The position numbers and the translations under genes were made by a program. The notes beneath the pieces are model-generated. The model worked only from the letters and a program-made list of their open reading frames with translations. It was not told the DNA's origin and made no database searches. A stretch of 64,000 bases of DNA from Paractinoplanes bogorensis. GTDB lineage: Bacteria; Actinomycetota; Actinomycetes; Mycobacteriales; Micromonosporaceae. The stretch is from contig NZ_JAHKKG010000015.1 in NCBI RefSeq assembly GCF_018829635.1, positions 124,001 through 188,000 on the forward strand. The letters are read 5' to 3'. Below are positions 9,030-16,504 of the stretch, in pieces. Each line of letters starts with the position of its first letter. The first letter of the stretch is position 1.

Positions 9030-9154
9030 TCGCGTTATGTCCGGCGATCGATGTCGCCGTTCTGCTCGGGCGGACCTGAGCCGCCCCTCGTTCATCCGGC
9101 GCGGCCCGGTGGGGCCGCACCCGCTATGTCCCGGTGCACTGACTGCACCGCTGT

Positions 9155-9607
9155 CTACGCCCGGACTGGCACGACCAGACCGGCGTTCGAGGTATAGGTG
9201 TCCGAATTGCGGCTGCAGTCGGTGTACGTGATGGTGGCCGCGAGGATCGCCCAGGAGTCCTTGTTGAAGTCGGCCTCGATGCGGAACGACGTGTAGTCGC
9301 CGCGGCCGCGGTTGAGCGTGTCACCGCGCGAGAACGACGTGTACTCCCGGTCGCTCGGGTAGTCGATGGCGACGTCGTCGTCGTTGGCCCAGATGACCAC
9401 CTGCGCGTCACAGATGCGGCGGTCGGTCTTCCACTTGACGCGCACCCACTGCGAGTCGTTGGCGTCGACCGTGGAGAGCATCTGGTTGACGACGTGCGGG
9501 CCCTTGAACTGCTTCGGCGCGTTGCCCGCGGCGCTCGCCGGCGACGCTACGACCAGGGCGCTCATCGCGGCGGCCGCGGTGGCGGCGATGATTCCGGCTG
9601 TTCTCAT
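9155..9607 (-). CDS. Small secreted protein, YTSFSRGD family (function unknown)
   Basis: 150 residues with a clear signal peptide (MRTAGIIAATAAAAMSALVV...ASPASAA, cleavage after about residue 27). The mature domain is a predicted beta-rich module with two Cys about 70 residues apart (RRICDAQV and TYTDCSR), likely a disulfide. It shares the framework TDRxxCDxxV...DVxxDYPxxRxYTSFSRGD...DF...ILxATI with the adjacent protein at 9822. The Shine-Dalgarno GGGAGGT is well placed before ATG 9607. I do not recognise the family. It is not an enzyme by any visible motif; extracellular binding or structure is the plausible guess. Confidence 0.7.
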   Translation of the reverse strand: MRTAGIIAATAAAAMSALVVASPASAAGNAPKQFKGPHVVNQMLSTVDANDSQWVRVKWKTDRRICDAQVVIWANDDDVAIDYPSDREYTSFSRGDTLNRGRGDYTSFRIEADFNKDSWAILAATITYTDCSRNSDTYTSNAGLVVPVRA

Positions 9608-9762
9608 CTCGATACCTCCCGTTGCCCAGGCCGCTTGTTTCGCGCCCGGCCGTCGATCATGCTATAACGCACAATTCGGGCGCATGTCATCTTTCCCGTA
9701 CGCGGTCCCGCTCGTGGCCGGCGCGCTTCCACGCACCGCCTCCGGCCCGCTCGGGCGTCGCC

Positions 9763-9800
9763 AGTCCCGGGCCCTCGAACTGATCGGTGGGCCCGGGACT
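9763..9800 (-). terminator. Hairpin terminator for the secreted repeat protein
   Basis: AGTCCCGGGCCC pairs perfectly with GGGCCCGGGACT across a 14-base loop. It starts 22 bases past the stop of the leftward gene at 9822 and precedes the next secreted gene. Confidence 0.7.
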
Positions 9801-9821
9801 CGCTTCGCCGTCGGGGGACGA

Positions 9822-10712
9822 TCAGCCGTTGCCGCCGCCACGGGTGCCACCGTCGCCGCCACGGGTACCACCGTCGCCGCCACGGGTACCACCGTCGCCA
9901 CCCGGTCCACGGGTGCCACCGTCGCCACCCGGTCCACGGGTACCGCCGTCGCCACCGGGACCACGGGTCCAGGTGCGGGTCGGGCTAGGAGTGGGGTCCG
10001 TCGTCGCCGTAGCGGTCGGGCTCGTGGTCGTCGTCGCGGTCGCGGTCGGGCTCACCGTTGCCGTCGGGCTGGCGGTCGGGCTCGTCGACGGCGAGGCGGT
10101 CGGGCGGGTCGGCCAGCCCGGGTTGTGCGGGCGACCCGGACCATCACCCGGACGACCCGGACCGTCACCCGGACGTCCCGGACCATCACCCGGACGTCCC
10201 GGACCATCGCCGGGGCGACCCGGACCGTCACCGGGGCGACCCGGGAAGCCGGGGCCACCGTGGTTGTTGTTCCGCAGCACCGGCAGGGCCAGCGAGAACG
10301 AGCGGTACTGGGTGCGGTCGCGACGGCCGCACGTGTCGAATGCGATCGTGGCCCGCAGGCGGGCGATGCCGGCCCGGTCGAAGTCGGGGTTCACCGAGAC
10401 GGCGGCGAAGTCCGTGCGACCCGGGCGCAGTTGGTCGCCCCGGCTGAAGGACGTGTAGTTGCGGCGACCCGGGTAGTCGACGTCGACGTCCCGGCCGCTG
10501 ACGCGCACTTCGACGTCGCAGACCTTCCGGTCCGTACGGAAGTAGATCTTGACCCAGCTGTCGGCGTTCGCCCGGACCGCGCCCAGCCAGTTGGAGACCG
10601 GCTCCGGTCCCCTCGGCGCCGCCGTAGCGGGTGCCGTCGCGGTCACCGTAGCCATGCCGACCGCCGCCGTGGCCATGGCCACGAGCGCCCCGATGCGTCG
10701 ACTGTTGTTCAT
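9822..10712 (-). CDS. Secreted protein: YTSFSRGD-family domain plus collagen-like and S/T/P-rich tail
   Basis: About 296 residues. A signal peptide (MNNSRRIGALVAMATAAVGM..., to ~residue 32) precedes a ~105-residue domain paralogous to the whole mature protein at 9155, including the two Cys and NYTSFSRGDQLRPGR. The tail has five GDGPGRP units (21-base DNA repeats, 10141-10245), an S/T/P/A spacer, then GGDGGTRGP units (27-base repeats) and ends GGGNG. ATG 10712 follows GGAGGAG; an upstream 40-codon extension would bury the signal peptide. The Gly-rich tail resembles a cell-wall or matrix linker. Repeat number is likely to vary between strains. Confidence 0.72.
   Translation of the reverse strand: MNNSRRIGALVAMATAAVGMATVTATAPATAAPRGPEPVSNWLGAVRANADSWVKIYFRTDRKVCDVEVRVSGRDVDVDYPGRRNYTSFSRGDQLRPGRTDFAAVSVNPDFDRAGIARLRATIAFDTCGRRDRTQYRSFSLALPVLRNNNHGGPGFPGRPGDGPGRPGDGPGRPGDGPGRPGDGPGRPGDGPGRPHNPGWPTRPTASPSTSPTASPTATVSPTATATTTTSPTATATTDPTPSPTRTWTRGPGGDGGTRGPGGDGGTRGPGGDGGTRGGDGGTRGGDGGTRGGGNG
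10120..10260. repeat. 21-bp tandem repeat encoding GDGPGRP
   Basis: Five imperfect copies of a 21-base unit (for example CCATCACCCGGACGACCCGGA, split by third-position changes only) within the secreted repeat-protein gene. Third-base changes keep the peptide constant, indicating selection on protein sequence. Confidence 0.85.
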
Positions 10713-11113
10713 TGAAACTCCTCCAGTGACTGTTGAGTTGTCCGGCCAGGTTGCCAACCGACAAACCGGACAATATGACCACCACTGGATCCTGCCGTGC
10801 CTTCGCCACGCGTTTCGCGGTGATTTCCTCATTCATGTACTAAATGTTTAGCCCCGCCTGTCCGAAAAGTTGATGGTCATATCCCCCACATTTCGCCACG
10901 CAATTTGCTCTCGTTCCACGATCGAATCCGGTCTCACCAGCGCATATGAATAACCACGGATTCGATAACGACAAGATCGCCGCCGAGCACAGCCCGGTGG
11001 CGGGGTCAGTCGCCGTCCTTCGCGTACGTCGGCGGGGTTGGTCTTGGGTGTTTCGGCCGGACCGGGCGCCGGCAGCGGCGATGATCGGACGGACGGAGAA
11101 GAGGGAGATACCG
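10713..11113. promoter_or_regulatory. 401-base divergent intergenic region with an inverted repeat
   Basis: It separates the leftward secreted gene from the rightward DUF2750 gene and is more AT-rich than its surroundings from about 10820 to 10970. TTGTCCGG (10738-10745) and its exact complement CCGGACAA (10766-10773) form an inverted repeat with a 20-base gap just upstream of the secreted gene, a possible operator. I see no gene inside. Confidence 0.35.
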
Positions 11114-11482
11114 ATGTCGCTGAGTGGGGCGCACCGGGCGGCGTTCCGGCGGGAAGCGGCCGGGGAGGGGCGCGTCTATGCGATCCGGGACGACGGCGGG
11201 CTGCCGGCGCCCGAGCTGGCGGACGGGCGGCGCACCGTGCCGTTCTGGTCGAAACCGACCCGGGCCGGGCGGATGGTCGACCAGGTCGAGGCCTACCGCG
11301 GCTTTGAGGTGATGGCCGTCGACGTCGACGAATGGCTCGACGAATGGCTGCCGCAGCTGGAGGACGACGGGCTGCTCGTGGGCGTCAATTGGGCCGGGGC
11401 CCGGGCCACCGGTTACGACCTGGAGGCCGACCAGGTGCGGCAGTGGTTCTCGGACGAGCCGGCCGACGACGCCCGAGACTAG
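11114..11482 (+). CDS. DUF2750-family protein
   Basis: 122 residues, MSLSGAHRAAFRREAAGEGR onward. The pattern of an N-terminal helix, VYAIRDDGG, then FWSKPTRAGRMVDQV and DVDEWLDEWLPQLEDDGLLVGVNW matches the small DUF2750 family, which has no known reaction. ATG 11114 is preceded by GAGGGAG at good spacing; in-frame codons upstream of it look non-coding. It is soluble and acidic, with no signal peptide. It is followed 56 bases later by the receiver protein, so a shared transcript is possible. Confidence 0.7.
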   Translation: MSLSGAHRAAFRREAAGEGRVYAIRDDGGLPAPELADGRRTVPFWSKPTRAGRMVDQVEAYRGFEVMAVDVDEWLDEWLPQLEDDGLLVGVNWAGARATGYDLEADQVRQWFSDEPADDARD

Positions 11483-11538
11483 AGACCGGCACGTCGTACC
11501 CCTATGCTTGCGGCACAGCAACCAAAGGGGCCCTCCGC

Positions 11539-11976
11539 GTGCGTAGCCTTCAGATCCTCGTCGTCGATGACGATGACGCCGACGCGCTCATGATTTCCGA
11601 AGCGCTCGAGTCCGGGGATACGCAGGCCAACGTCGACCGGGTCGTCGACGGGCGCGAGGCGCTCGACTATCTGCGGCGCGAGGGCGCCTACCCGCAGGCG
11701 AGCCGGCCCGACCTGATCCTGCTCGATCTGAACATGCCGCGGATGGACGGGCGCGAGACGCTGGCCGCCATCAAGACGGACGACCGGCTCAAGGCCATCC
11801 CGGTGGTGATCCTGACGACCTCGGGCGCGGCGCCCGACATCGTCGCGAGCTATCAGCACCGGGCCAACGCCTATGTCACCAAGCCGTTCGGGCTGGACGA
11901 CTTCGAGGCGACCGTGCGGCAGATCAACCGCTTCTACCGCGAGATCGCGACACTTCCGCAAGACCGCGAAGCGTAG
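11539..11976 (+). CDS. Single-domain response regulator (Rcp1-like receiver)
   Basis: 145 residues consisting only of a receiver domain. Acidic pocket VVDDDDAD, phosphoacceptor Asp in LILLDLNMP (~residue 62), Thr in VILTTSG and Lys in YVTKPFGLDDF are all present. There is no output domain, as in Rcp1-type partners of phytochrome or hybrid kinases, so it acts by phosphotransfer or protein binding. GTG 11539 has AAAGGGG eight bases upstream. No kinase is adjacent. Confidence 0.88.
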   Translation: MRSLQILVVDDDDADALMISEALESGDTQANVDRVVDGREALDYLRREGAYPQASRPDLILLDLNMPRMDGRETLAAIKTDDRLKAIPVVILTTSGAAPDIVASYQHRANAYVTKPFGLDDFEATVRQINRFYREIATLPQDREA

Positions 11977-11999
11977 GCGGGCCTCACCCGGGGTATCAG

Positions 12000-12353
12000 G
12001 TGACCATGACCACGAACGAAGCTCCCGAAGACCTCGGCGCTCCGGTCGCCTACCTCGTGCTCAAGGACGGCACGCCCGTCTTCGACGAGTCGGGGGCGCG
12101 CGCCGGCGAGGTCGAGCATGTGCTGGCCGACGAACAGTCGGACGTCTTTCACGGGCTGATCGTCGAGACGCCCGAGGGTCACCGGTTCGCCCCGGCCGAC
12201 AAGGTCGGCGGCCTCTTCGAGCACGGCGTGATTCTCACCGTGCCGGCCGCCGACCTGCCGGAACCGAGTGAGGACCCGTCGGCACGCATCGCCGACGAGG
12301 GCCTGCAGGACACGCTCAAGCGGGCGTGGAACTGGCTCGTCCAGCCACGCTAG
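12000..12353 (+). CDS. PRC-barrel-like / DUF2171-type small protein
   Basis: About 117 residues. Strands AYLVLKDGTPVFDESGARAG, EVEHVLADEQSDVFHGLIVE and a GHRFAPADKVGGL segment are those of PRC-barrel-type domains, followed by a C-terminal amphipathic helix (LQDTLKRAWNWLVQPR). Start is GTG 12000 or ATG 12006. The stop codon overlaps the stop of the convergent KAS III gene within one CTAG. The protein encoded at 56704 has a similar opening. Role is unknown; RNA-processing or photosynthetic PRC proteins are distant relatives. Confidence 0.6.
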   Translation: MTMTTNEAPEDLGAPVAYLVLKDGTPVFDESGARAGEVEHVLADEQSDVFHGLIVETPEGHRFAPADKVGGLFEHGVILTVPAADLPEPSEDPSARIADEGLQDTLKRAWNWLVQPR

Positions 12354-13363
12354 GCGCGAGCGGCCGCACCAGCGCCGGCGCCACCCCAGCGCATCAGCGA
12401 CGCGCCGACCGACATGCCGCCGCCGAAGCCGGCCATCAGCACGATGTCGCCCTCTTTGAGGGCGCCGGTGCGGTTGGCCTCGTCCAGCGTCACCGGCACG
12501 GAGGCGCTGCCCACGTTGCCGTAGCGGTCGAGCGTGAGGTGGGTCTGGGCCTCGGTCAGGCCGGCCGCCTCGACCAGCTCGGCCAGCATGACGCCGTTGG
12601 CCTGGTGCGGCACGAAGTGGGTGACGTCTTCGACGGCGATGTCGGCCCGCTTGAGCAGGGCCTCGAGCGCCGGCGGGACACCGCTGTTGACGAACTCCCG
12701 CACGCCGCGGCCGTTCATCTTGAAGTAGTGGTCGCCGTTGGCGATCGTGTCGGCCGAGGCGGGCAGGCGGCTGCCGCCCCCGGGCACGTGGATCAGCTGG
12801 CTGGCCTCGCCGCGGGACACGAGCTCGGAGTCGAGGAAGCCGTAGCCGTCGGCCACCGTGCCCACGACCGCCGCGCCCGCGCCGTCGCCGAAGAGCACGG
12901 CCGTGCGGCGGTCGCCGAAGTCGAGGATGCGCGAGTAGATGTCTGAGGCGATGACCAGAACCTTGGCCGTAGGGTTCATCGAGACCAGGCTGTTGGCCAG
13001 CGCGACCCCGAAGACGAACCCGGCGCAGACCACGTTGATGTCGAAGCAGGCGGCCCGGTTGGCGCCGATCAGGTCTTGCACCAGGGTGGACGTCGGCGGT
13101 TGCGGAGAGTCACCGGTTGAGGTCGACACGATGAGGTAGTCGATGTCGACGGCCTCGAGCCCGGCGTTGTCGAGGGCCTGACGCGCGGCCTCGGCGGCGA
13201 GGTCGGAAGCGGCCTCGTGGGGCGCGGCGAACCGGCGCGCCTCGATCATCGTCTTGCGGCTGACCCACTCGGGATCGGCATCCGGCACGAGACGCACCAG
13301 ATCGGTGTTGGTGACCACCTCGGCCGGCAGATACGAGCCGGTGCCCAGGATGCCCACGCTCAT
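12350..13363 (-). CDS. Beta-ketoacyl-ACP synthase III family protein
   Basis: 337 residues with the complete KAS III triad: Cys in FDINVVCAGFVFG (~residue 113), His in VPHQANGVML (~255) and Asn in LDRYGNVGSASVP (~286). DGAGAAVVG and the final AGFGGGMSVGASLMRW are also typical. It condenses an acyl-CoA starter with malonyl-ACP, or acts as an acyl-transferring homologue in a secondary pathway. No other fatty-acid or polyketide gene is adjacent, so a stand-alone role is likely. ATG 13363 follows AGTGGGGGC. Confidence 0.9.
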   Translation of the reverse strand: MSVGILGTGSYLPAEVVTNTDLVRLVPDADPEWVSRKTMIEARRFAAPHEAASDLAAEAARQALDNAGLEAVDIDYLIVSTSTGDSPQPPTSTLVQDLIGANRAACFDINVVCAGFVFGVALANSLVSMNPTAKVLVIASDIYSRILDFGDRRTAVLFGDGAGAAVVGTVADGYGFLDSELVSRGEASQLIHVPGGGSRLPASADTIANGDHYFKMNGRGVREFVNSGVPPALEALLKRADIAVEDVTHFVPHQANGVMLAELVEAAGLTEAQTHLTLDRYGNVGSASVPVTLDEANRTGALKEGDIVLMAGFGGGMSVGASLMRWGGAGAGAAARA

Positions 13364-13672
13364 GTTGCCCCCACTTGATCGAACTCGCCCGCTGTCCCGC
13401 GAAAGAGGCTATCGGGTTTAGGCTATGACAGGCAGGCAAGATCCCACGACGTGCGGACCGCCCATATCGGCCGATCGGCCCACCGGCGGCGACTTCGGAA
13501 ACGGGCCGGTAACAACTGGGGTCGAAATGACGCCTCAGCGTCCGCTCCGTCGAGATCGTTATCACGGAGAGTCACTTCTGATGTGACAAATCGGACTGTG
13601 TCACAAGTCGGCATCCGTCTTCAAATAGAGAAAAGGCCGGCCCGTCGGGCCGGCCTTTTCTGGGGAAAAACG
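13364..13672. other. Intergenic region between KAS III and MHYT genes
   Basis: 309 bases. It holds the upstream region of the leftward KAS III gene (possible TAGCCT elements around 13395-13425) and, at its right end, the hairpin terminator of the MHYT gene. Short open frames here show no protein character. Confidence 0.5.
13631..13659 (-). terminator. Strong hairpin terminator after the MHYT gene
   Basis: AAAAGGCCGGCCC pairs with GGGCCGGCCTTTT around a three-base loop, giving a symmetric A/T-flanked stem that works in both directions. It lies 14 bases beyond the stop of the leftward gene. Confidence 0.85.
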
Positions 13673-14545
13673 TCAGCGGGATGAGCGGTCCCGGTAGGTC
13701 CAGGCGCCCGACCCGAGACCGCCACCGTTCAGCGTCGTGCCCGGGCCGGCCTGCTGCGGGATGCGCGCCGCGGCCTCCTCGCGCCGCTGAGCCAGGTAGG
13801 CCGCGGCCGCCCGGTCCTCCTCGGTCGGGGCCGACATCAGGGCATAGGCGAGCCCGATGATGCCGAAGACCACGGCCAGCCCGATCGGGACGAGCATGCC
13901 GCTGGCGGTCGCGCCGGGGAGCTGGTCGGTGGTCGGGTGCGCCTCGACCGACATGGCGGTCATGCCGGTGAAGTGCATGCCGTTGACCGCGATGCCCATC
14001 ACGAGCGCGGCGGCAAAGATCACGATTGGGCGGCGCACGGTGACGGCCAGCCAGAGCGCGACCGCGGCGGCGACGACGGCGATGCCGATCGACAGGCCGA
14101 CCTGCGTCATCGCGTACGAGACCTCGCCGTTGAGCTTCATCGCAGCCATGCCCGTGTAGTGCATCGCGGCGACGCCCAGGCCCGCGATGACCCCGCCGAT
14201 GACGATGCGGAGGTTCTTCGCGCCCGTGCCGAGCAGCGCGATCGTGAGGCCGACGCCGACCGCGAGCACGGCGATGACGGCGCTGGCCACGGTGAGGCCG
14301 ACGTCGTAGCGGATCGGCGTGCCGACCACGCTGAAGCCCATCATCGCGACGAAGTGCATGCTCCAGATCGCGGTGCCGCCGATCGACAGCGAGGCGAGCA
14401 CGAGCCACCAGATGCGCTCACCGCGCCCGCCGGCCGTGCGGAACCGAACGGCGCAGGTCAGCCCGAGCATCGAGCCCAGCACCGACAAGACATAGCTGAC
14501 GGTGGGAGTGATCCACCCGTGGTCGAAGTGATGGATCTGCCCCAT
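13673..14545 (-). CDS. MHYT-domain integral membrane sensor, no output domain
   Basis: 290 residues with seven hydrophobic helices. Three MHYT-type motifs occur: SMHFVAMMGF, AMHYTGMAAM and GMHFTGMTAM. They are proposed to bind Cu or haem and sense O2, CO or NO. In most bacteria MHYT is fused to GGDEF/EAL or kinase modules; here only a ~60-residue cytosolic tail follows (RREEAAARIPQQAGPGTT). ATG 14545 follows AGGGGACA; the longer frame upstream lacks character. A separate diguanylate cyclase lies at 49578, but no link is shown. Confidence 0.85.
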   Translation of the reverse strand: MGQIHHFDHGWITPTVSYVLSVLGSMLGLTCAVRFRTAGGRGERIWWLVLASLSIGGTAIWSMHFVAMMGFSVVGTPIRYDVGLTVASAVIAVLAVGVGLTIALLGTGAKNLRIVIGGVIAGLGVAAMHYTGMAAMKLNGEVSYAMTQVGLSIGIAVVAAAVALWLAVTVRRPIVIFAAALVMGIAVNGMHFTGMTAMSVEAHPTTDQLPGATASGMLVPIGLAVVFGIIGLAYALMSAPTEEDRAAAAYLAQRREEAAARIPQQAGPGTTLNGGGLGSGAWTYRDRSSR

Positions 14546-14660
14546 CGAGTTGTCCCCTTTTCGGCTTTCGCCCCGCCGTCCCTGTTTCGCGCGGGCCCCG
14601 AAATCGCAGGTCAGACGCGCGCCTCGCCGAAGATTAGAACCCGTAAATCGGTTCGGGTGA

Positions 14661-15077
14661 TCACCCGACGGTCTGCAGCCCGCTGTCCGAACAGACACTG
14701 GACATATCCGAGGCCGCTGCGCTCACCGCGGCCACGGCATCCGGTTCGTCGTCTTTTCCGACCGAGAGGACCGCTTTCCCGTACGCCGCGAGCAGGCGCC
14801 CAGCCGCATCGGCGACCGGGGCGTCGGCCGTGCCGCTGACCCGCGCGATGCCGTCGACCACGCCCGGGGTCATCAGCGACGAGTCGGCGATCGCCTGGGC
14901 CAGGGCGGCGCAGGTCAGCGTGCCCGGCGGGTCGTCCACCAGGGCGGAGGCGCTCGCCGAGACCGGGGTCGGGCTCGGGGCCGCGGTCGGCCCGGCGACC
15001 GGCGTCTCGTCGCGGCCGCAGCCGGTGACCGTCGCGGTCAGCAGGGCGGCGAGGATCAGCGCCGGGACGCGGGACAT
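14661..15077 (-). CDS. Small secreted lipoprotein, function unknown
   Basis: 138 residues. The signal peptide MSRVPALILAALLTATVTGC ends in a lipobox (VTGC), predicting lipidation at Cys20. A P/S/A-rich spacer is followed by an all-helical domain with Cys in LTCAALAQAIADSS and SSVCSDSG, probably a disulfide. No known family is recognised. There is no Shine-Dalgarno; TAATCT lies six bases before the ATG, so a leaderless transcript is possible. Confidence 0.65.
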   Translation of the reverse strand: MSRVPALILAALLTATVTGCGRDETPVAGPTAAPSPTPVSASASALVDDPPGTLTCAALAQAIADSSLMTPGVVDGIARVSGTADAPVADAAGRLLAAYGKAVLSVGKDDEPDAVAAVSAAASDMSSVCSDSGLQTVG

Positions 15078-15117
15078 TTCGTCAGATTAAGCGCGGTTGC
15101 CGGCGTACGGCAGCAAA

Positions 15118-15144
15118 AGGCCCGGCCGCCACGCGACCGGGCCT
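15118..15144 (-). terminator. Rho-independent terminator of the first L,D-transpeptidase gene
   Basis: AGGCCCGG / CCGGGCCT stem with an 11-base loop, followed on the minus strand by TTTT. It lies 15 bases past the stop codon. Confidence 0.8.
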
Positions 15145-15158
15145 CACTGACCGGCGAC

Positions 15159-16370
15159 TCAGAGGTAGGAGCCCTTCTTGTACTCGTCCCAGCTCATGTT
15201 CCAGTCGGTCCAGCCGTTGCCGTTCTTGAGCTTCTCCTCGGTGCCGCTGACCGTGATCGGGTCGCCCATCATGGTGCGGTCGAAGAGCCACTTGCCCATC
15301 GCCTCGGAGACGTTCACACAACCGTGCGAGACGTTGACCTTGCCCTGTTTGCCCTCGGACCACGGCGCGGCGTGGATGAACTGGCCGCTCCAGGTGATCC
15401 GCTGCGCGAAGTCGATCGGCGTCTTGTAGCCCTCGCCGGCGGGCAGCTCGTCGGTCGTGTCGAAGATCGTGTGTTCCTTCTTCTCGATCACGACCATCGT
15501 GCCGCTCGACGACGGCGTGCTCTTCTTGCCCAGGCTGACCGGGATGGTCTTGATGACCTTGCCGTCCTGCTTGACCGTCATCTGCTTGGTCTTGTTGGAG
15601 ACCGTCATGACGAGCGAGCGGCCGATCTTGAGGTCGACGGTCAGGTCGGAGCGGCCGTAGTAACCGCTGCCGAGCGGGACGCCCTTGAGCGCCACCTTGT
15701 AGAAGACCTTGGACTGCGCCTTCCAGTAGACCTTGGGCCGGTAGTGCACCTCGGTCGGGCTGGTCCAGTGCCAGGTGCCTTCCTGGGCCGGGGTGGCGGT
15801 CACCTTCATGCGGCGCTCGACGTCGTCGCGGTAGCTCTCGGGGATGGACCGGCCGAACTTGATGATCAGCGGCATGCCCACGCCGACGGTCTGGCCGTCG
15901 CCCATGAAGCTGGTGACGCGGATCTCCTTCGACGGCTTGGCCATCGTGGTGAAGGACGAGGTCGCCGTGTTGGTCTTGCCCTCGGCCTGCGGGCCGGTGA
16001 CGGTCACGGTGTATTTCGTGCCGTAGTCCAGCGTCTTGGCCGGGGTGAAGGTCTTGGCGTCCTTGTCGAGGGTGCCCTCGACCGCGCCACCCTTGGCGTC
16101 GGTGACCTTGACCTCGGTGTTCTCGGCGTCTTCGCTGGTGAACTTGATCGGGCTGATCGCCACGACGTTCTTGGCGTCGGCGGCCGGCTCGGTCACCGCC
16201 ACGGTGCTCGGCTGCGGGGCCTCGCTGGTGGCGCCGGCGCTGCTGCCGGGCTGCGCCCCGCCGCCCTGCCAGGAGGACGACTTCTTGCCGCCGTCACCGC
16301 AGGCCGAGGTGAGCAGCAGGCTCGACGCCGCGATGGCGACGGCTGCCTTTTTGAATCCCCAGGTCTTCAT
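15159..16370 (-). CDS. L,D-transpeptidase lipoprotein (YkuD domain, Ig-like N-terminus)
   Basis: 403 residues. The lipoprotein signal is MKTWGFKKAAVAIAASSLLL, then TSAC. Two Ig-like domains (~residues 55-260, of the type found in mycobacterial LdtMt2) precede the YkuD catalytic domain, with active-site SHGCVNVS and upstream GQFIHAAPW. The C-terminal tail has conserved Trp residues (NGNGWTDWNMSWDEY). It forms 3-3 cross-links in peptidoglycan outside the membrane. ATG 16370 has AGGGG in front; a 46-codon upstream extension is discounted. It is a tandem paralogue of the next gene. Confidence 0.93.
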   Translation of the reverse strand: MKTWGFKKAAVAIAASSLLLTSACGDGGKKSSSWQGGGAQPGSSAGATSEAPQPSTVAVTEPAADAKNVVAISPIKFTSEDAENTEVKVTDAKGGAVEGTLDKDAKTFTPAKTLDYGTKYTVTVTGPQAEGKTNTATSSFTTMAKPSKEIRVTSFMGDGQTVGVGMPLIIKFGRSIPESYRDDVERRMKVTATPAQEGTWHWTSPTEVHYRPKVYWKAQSKVFYKVALKGVPLGSGYYGRSDLTVDLKIGRSLVMTVSNKTKQMTVKQDGKVIKTIPVSLGKKSTPSSSGTMVVIEKKEHTIFDTTDELPAGEGYKTPIDFAQRITWSGQFIHAAPWSEGKQGKVNVSHGCVNVSEAMGKWLFDRTMMGDPITVSGTEEKLKNGNGWTDWNMSWDEYKKGSYL

Positions 16371-16504
16371 GGTCCCCTCACGGCGTCGAATCGTCCCGGC
16401 GCCAATACTGCCTTTATCTTTCCCGGTCACCAATCCCGGAATCGTGCCGCCGCCGGTTTCATTCCTTCGCATTCGGTGCCTTTTTGTACCTTTTGCAACA
16501 TTGG

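Noticed and set aside
6225-9095. 956-codon open frame antisense to the flippase fusion
   Set aside because: His/Arg/Gln-rich artefact; the sense frame has membrane helices and a continuous reading frame.
10141-10245. Possible CRISPR array from regularly spaced repeats
   Set aside because: Units are contiguous 21-mers without spacers and encode GDGPGRP in frame.
13451-13684. Small rightward gene between KAS III and MHYT genes
   Set aside because: It runs through the terminator hairpin, has no ribosome-binding site and no protein character.
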